Assembly: GCA_027596075.1 (NCBI GenBank)
Contig: JADGJC010000333.1
Coordinates: 3,838 to 41,691, forward strand
Reading direction: 5' to 3'
Source: Rhizophlyctis rosea
Taxonomy: Eukaryota > Chytridiomycota > Chytridiomycetes > Rhizophlyctidales > Rhizophlyctidaceae
Length of the DNA stretch: 37,854 nt
The translations under genes and the position numbers were made by a program. The notes beneath the pieces were generated by a model. The model worked only from the letters and a program-made list of their open reading frames with translations, was not told the DNA's origin and made no database searches. Below are positions 36,503-37,854 of the stretch, in pieces; the stretch's first letter is position 1, and each line of letters begins with the position of its first letter.

Positions 36503-37052
36503 TCAAAAAGTCAAAAACTCCTCAGCGCTAGGGAACGTCCTCTTGACCCCCTTATCCGTTGCAGCCTTCGTCCCACCCACAGCCTGGGAGAAGTTCAGTG
36601 TCTCCTTCGTTGGCTGCTGGGGTGGAGTTTCCGTGAAGCTTGGCAAGCGGGTCAGGGAAGGGTGAGAAAATAAGGAGGTGGTAGACGATTGAGTTGAGGA
36701 GGGTGCAGAGTGGTTTGGGTCGGCGGCACGATTGTGAGAGAAGTCTGCCATGAGGCGGGAAGGGAATGCGCCGACGTATTTTAGGTTTTCGAGGATGTTC
36801 TGGTGTGGATATCCAGTTAGGGAATGGTTATAGGAAAAACTATCGAGAAGGTTGTCATGTTACACTCACATCAATGCTACTCCTCCGTCGTCCCAACAAG
36901 TGATCAAACGCAGCGGGAGCACTCGCACGACGGTCGGCGGAAGCGAATGGTTGCTGCTGTTGATTGTTGTACAGTGCAGTATCGTCTCCGCCGTGTGGTG
37001 CAGCTCCGGTCGGGCCTGAAATGGAAGGAATGCCACGGCCGATGGGGATCAT
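36503..37052 (-). CDS. Unrecognised low-complexity protein
   Basis: Two in-phase exons on the minus strand, 37052-36870 (donor GTGAGT) and 36799-36503 (TGA), encode 159 residues if translation begins at Met37052. The sequence starts MIPIGRGIPSISGPTGAAP, has a Gln/Ala/Arg stretch with RRASAPAAFDHLL and RRRSSIDNILENLKYVGAF, then a Ser/Thr/Pro-rich region and ends TFPSAEEFLTF. RRAS and RRSS resemble basophilic-kinase (PKA-like) sites. There is a TAG just two codons before Met37052, so either this is the true start or an acceptor ending at that AG joins upstream exons. I do not recognise a family. Confidence 0.55.
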
Positions 37053-37269
37053 TTGCTATCTTGTAGGAGGGTTGTTGCGGTAAGTCGGGTAGGAGGTTTT
37101 GTGCAGTGATAGAGATCCTAGGGTGATATGCGAATGTAAGGGGGAAAGAAAATTGGAGAAAGTAGAATGGGCACAGCTGCGCTTTTCTATTGCGGGGGAG
37201 CTCGAGGGATCTGCACCTTCCGATTGATCTAGTTCAGAATGGGATAGATAAGGACACCGAAAATCATAC

Positions 37270-37360
37270 GTGGCGTCTCGAACGTATTCAAATCCAAACG
37301 CTTTTCGAATCCGTCGCTCAGGGTCCTATCAAGAATTTTGATCGCTTGTGATGTATCCGG
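37270..37360 (-). CDS. Possible exon of a minus-strand gene
   Basis: Between a good acceptor (CTGACAG) and a GTATG donor the minus strand reads IKILDRTLSDGFEKRLDLN then TFETP without a stop. The composition looks like real protein, but I recognise no family. It may belong to the gene at 36503-37052, though I could not find exons that join the two in phase. Confidence 0.3.
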
Positions 37361-37831
37361 CTGTCAGTACCATCTACAATCCCCAACATGAATGCTCACT
37401 AGTCCTACCCTTCTTGATGATCGGAAAGGGTCAAGTCAAATTTCATACGTGGGAGTGGGTCATGAATTGCAGATCAATTGAATGGGAAGTTCACTGTGCA
37501 GCATGGTGGATGGTGGTGTCTTGTGATGAACGCATTGACGGCCATATGATGGGGTGGCACGGCTAAACATAAGCCACTGACAGATGATTACGTAATCGGT
37601 CGTGGGGTAAACAAATGTGCGATGGGGTTGCTTCCAAGTTTAAAGTTCCAGCTGAACGACTTCAGAGAGAAAGATGAGACTTATGAGCGAAGTGGTATGG
37701 ATATACCCCGACTCGAATACTGAACTGTCCCTTTGCCACCCCTTTTTTTCGTTCACTGGTGCGGTATGCTGAAAGGACAACTTCTGGAGACGACTCAGAC
37801 TACTCAGAGGCAGACAACTTGGCGCGCGCGG

Positions 37832-37854
37832 CCCCCCCCCCCCCCCCCCCCCCC
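37832..37854. repeat. Terminal poly-C run
   Basis: Twenty-three consecutive C close the window, directly after GGCGCGCGCGG. This looks like a contig-end or library artefact rather than genomic sequence. Confidence 0.7.

Overview
This is nuclear DNA from a fungus, probably a filamentous or early-diverging lineage rather than a budding yeast. Introns are many and short (about 43-110 nt), with GTAAGT/GTATGT-like donors and CTAAC/CTGAC-like branch sites close to the acceptor. Gene content points the same way: orthologues of HEATR5/Laa1, Sad1/USP39, DHX35 and BuGZ/ZNF207, plus a HET-domain gene and a MATH-BTB gene. I cannot name the species. The window ends in 23 consecutive C, which looks like a contig end.

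Layout: 1-7629 (+) is a 2,100-residue HEAT-repeat protein of the HEATR5/Laa1 family, cut at its 5' end by the window. 7832-8308 (-) is COX19 (mitochondrial twin CX9C protein). 8858-10432 (-) is a MATH-BTB gene that appears frameshifted twice. 11264-16489 (+) holds four tandem paralogues that I read as small PARP-like ADP-ribosyltransferases: two broken (A, B) and two intact (C, D). 17106-18418 (+) encodes a GST-like domain, a Lys-rich linker and a WHEP domain. 18817-20943 (-) is the spliceosomal pseudo-deubiquitinase Sad1/USP39. 21355-22425 (+) is an ankyrin-repeat protein. 23323-25163 (+) is a pepsin-type aspartic protease with an unresolved 5' end. 26320-28290 (+) is a HET-domain gene with two in-frame TAA codons. 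30419-33588 (-) is the DEAH helicase DHX35 (18 exons), whose last exon and 3' flank are duplicated downstream. 34050-35443 (+) is BuGZ. 36503-37052 (-) is an unrecognised low-complexity protein.

How the genes relate: these are not operons. Housekeeping genes (vesicle traffic, copper delivery to cytochrome oxidase, splicing, spindle assembly, tRNA synthetase scaffolding) have uninterrupted multi-exon frames that match their families closely. The accessory genes (MATH-BTB, PARP-like A and B, HET) carry stops or frameshifts. Because thousands of housekeeping codons read cleanly, sequencing error is an unlikely general explanation, and I infer a pocket of fast-turnover, possibly nonself-recognition genes between conserved ones. 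Two whole-window observations are worth checking: a repeated switch within long exons from C-rich to G/T-rich codons on the coding strand, and very small first coding exons (9-19 nt) in several housekeeping genes.
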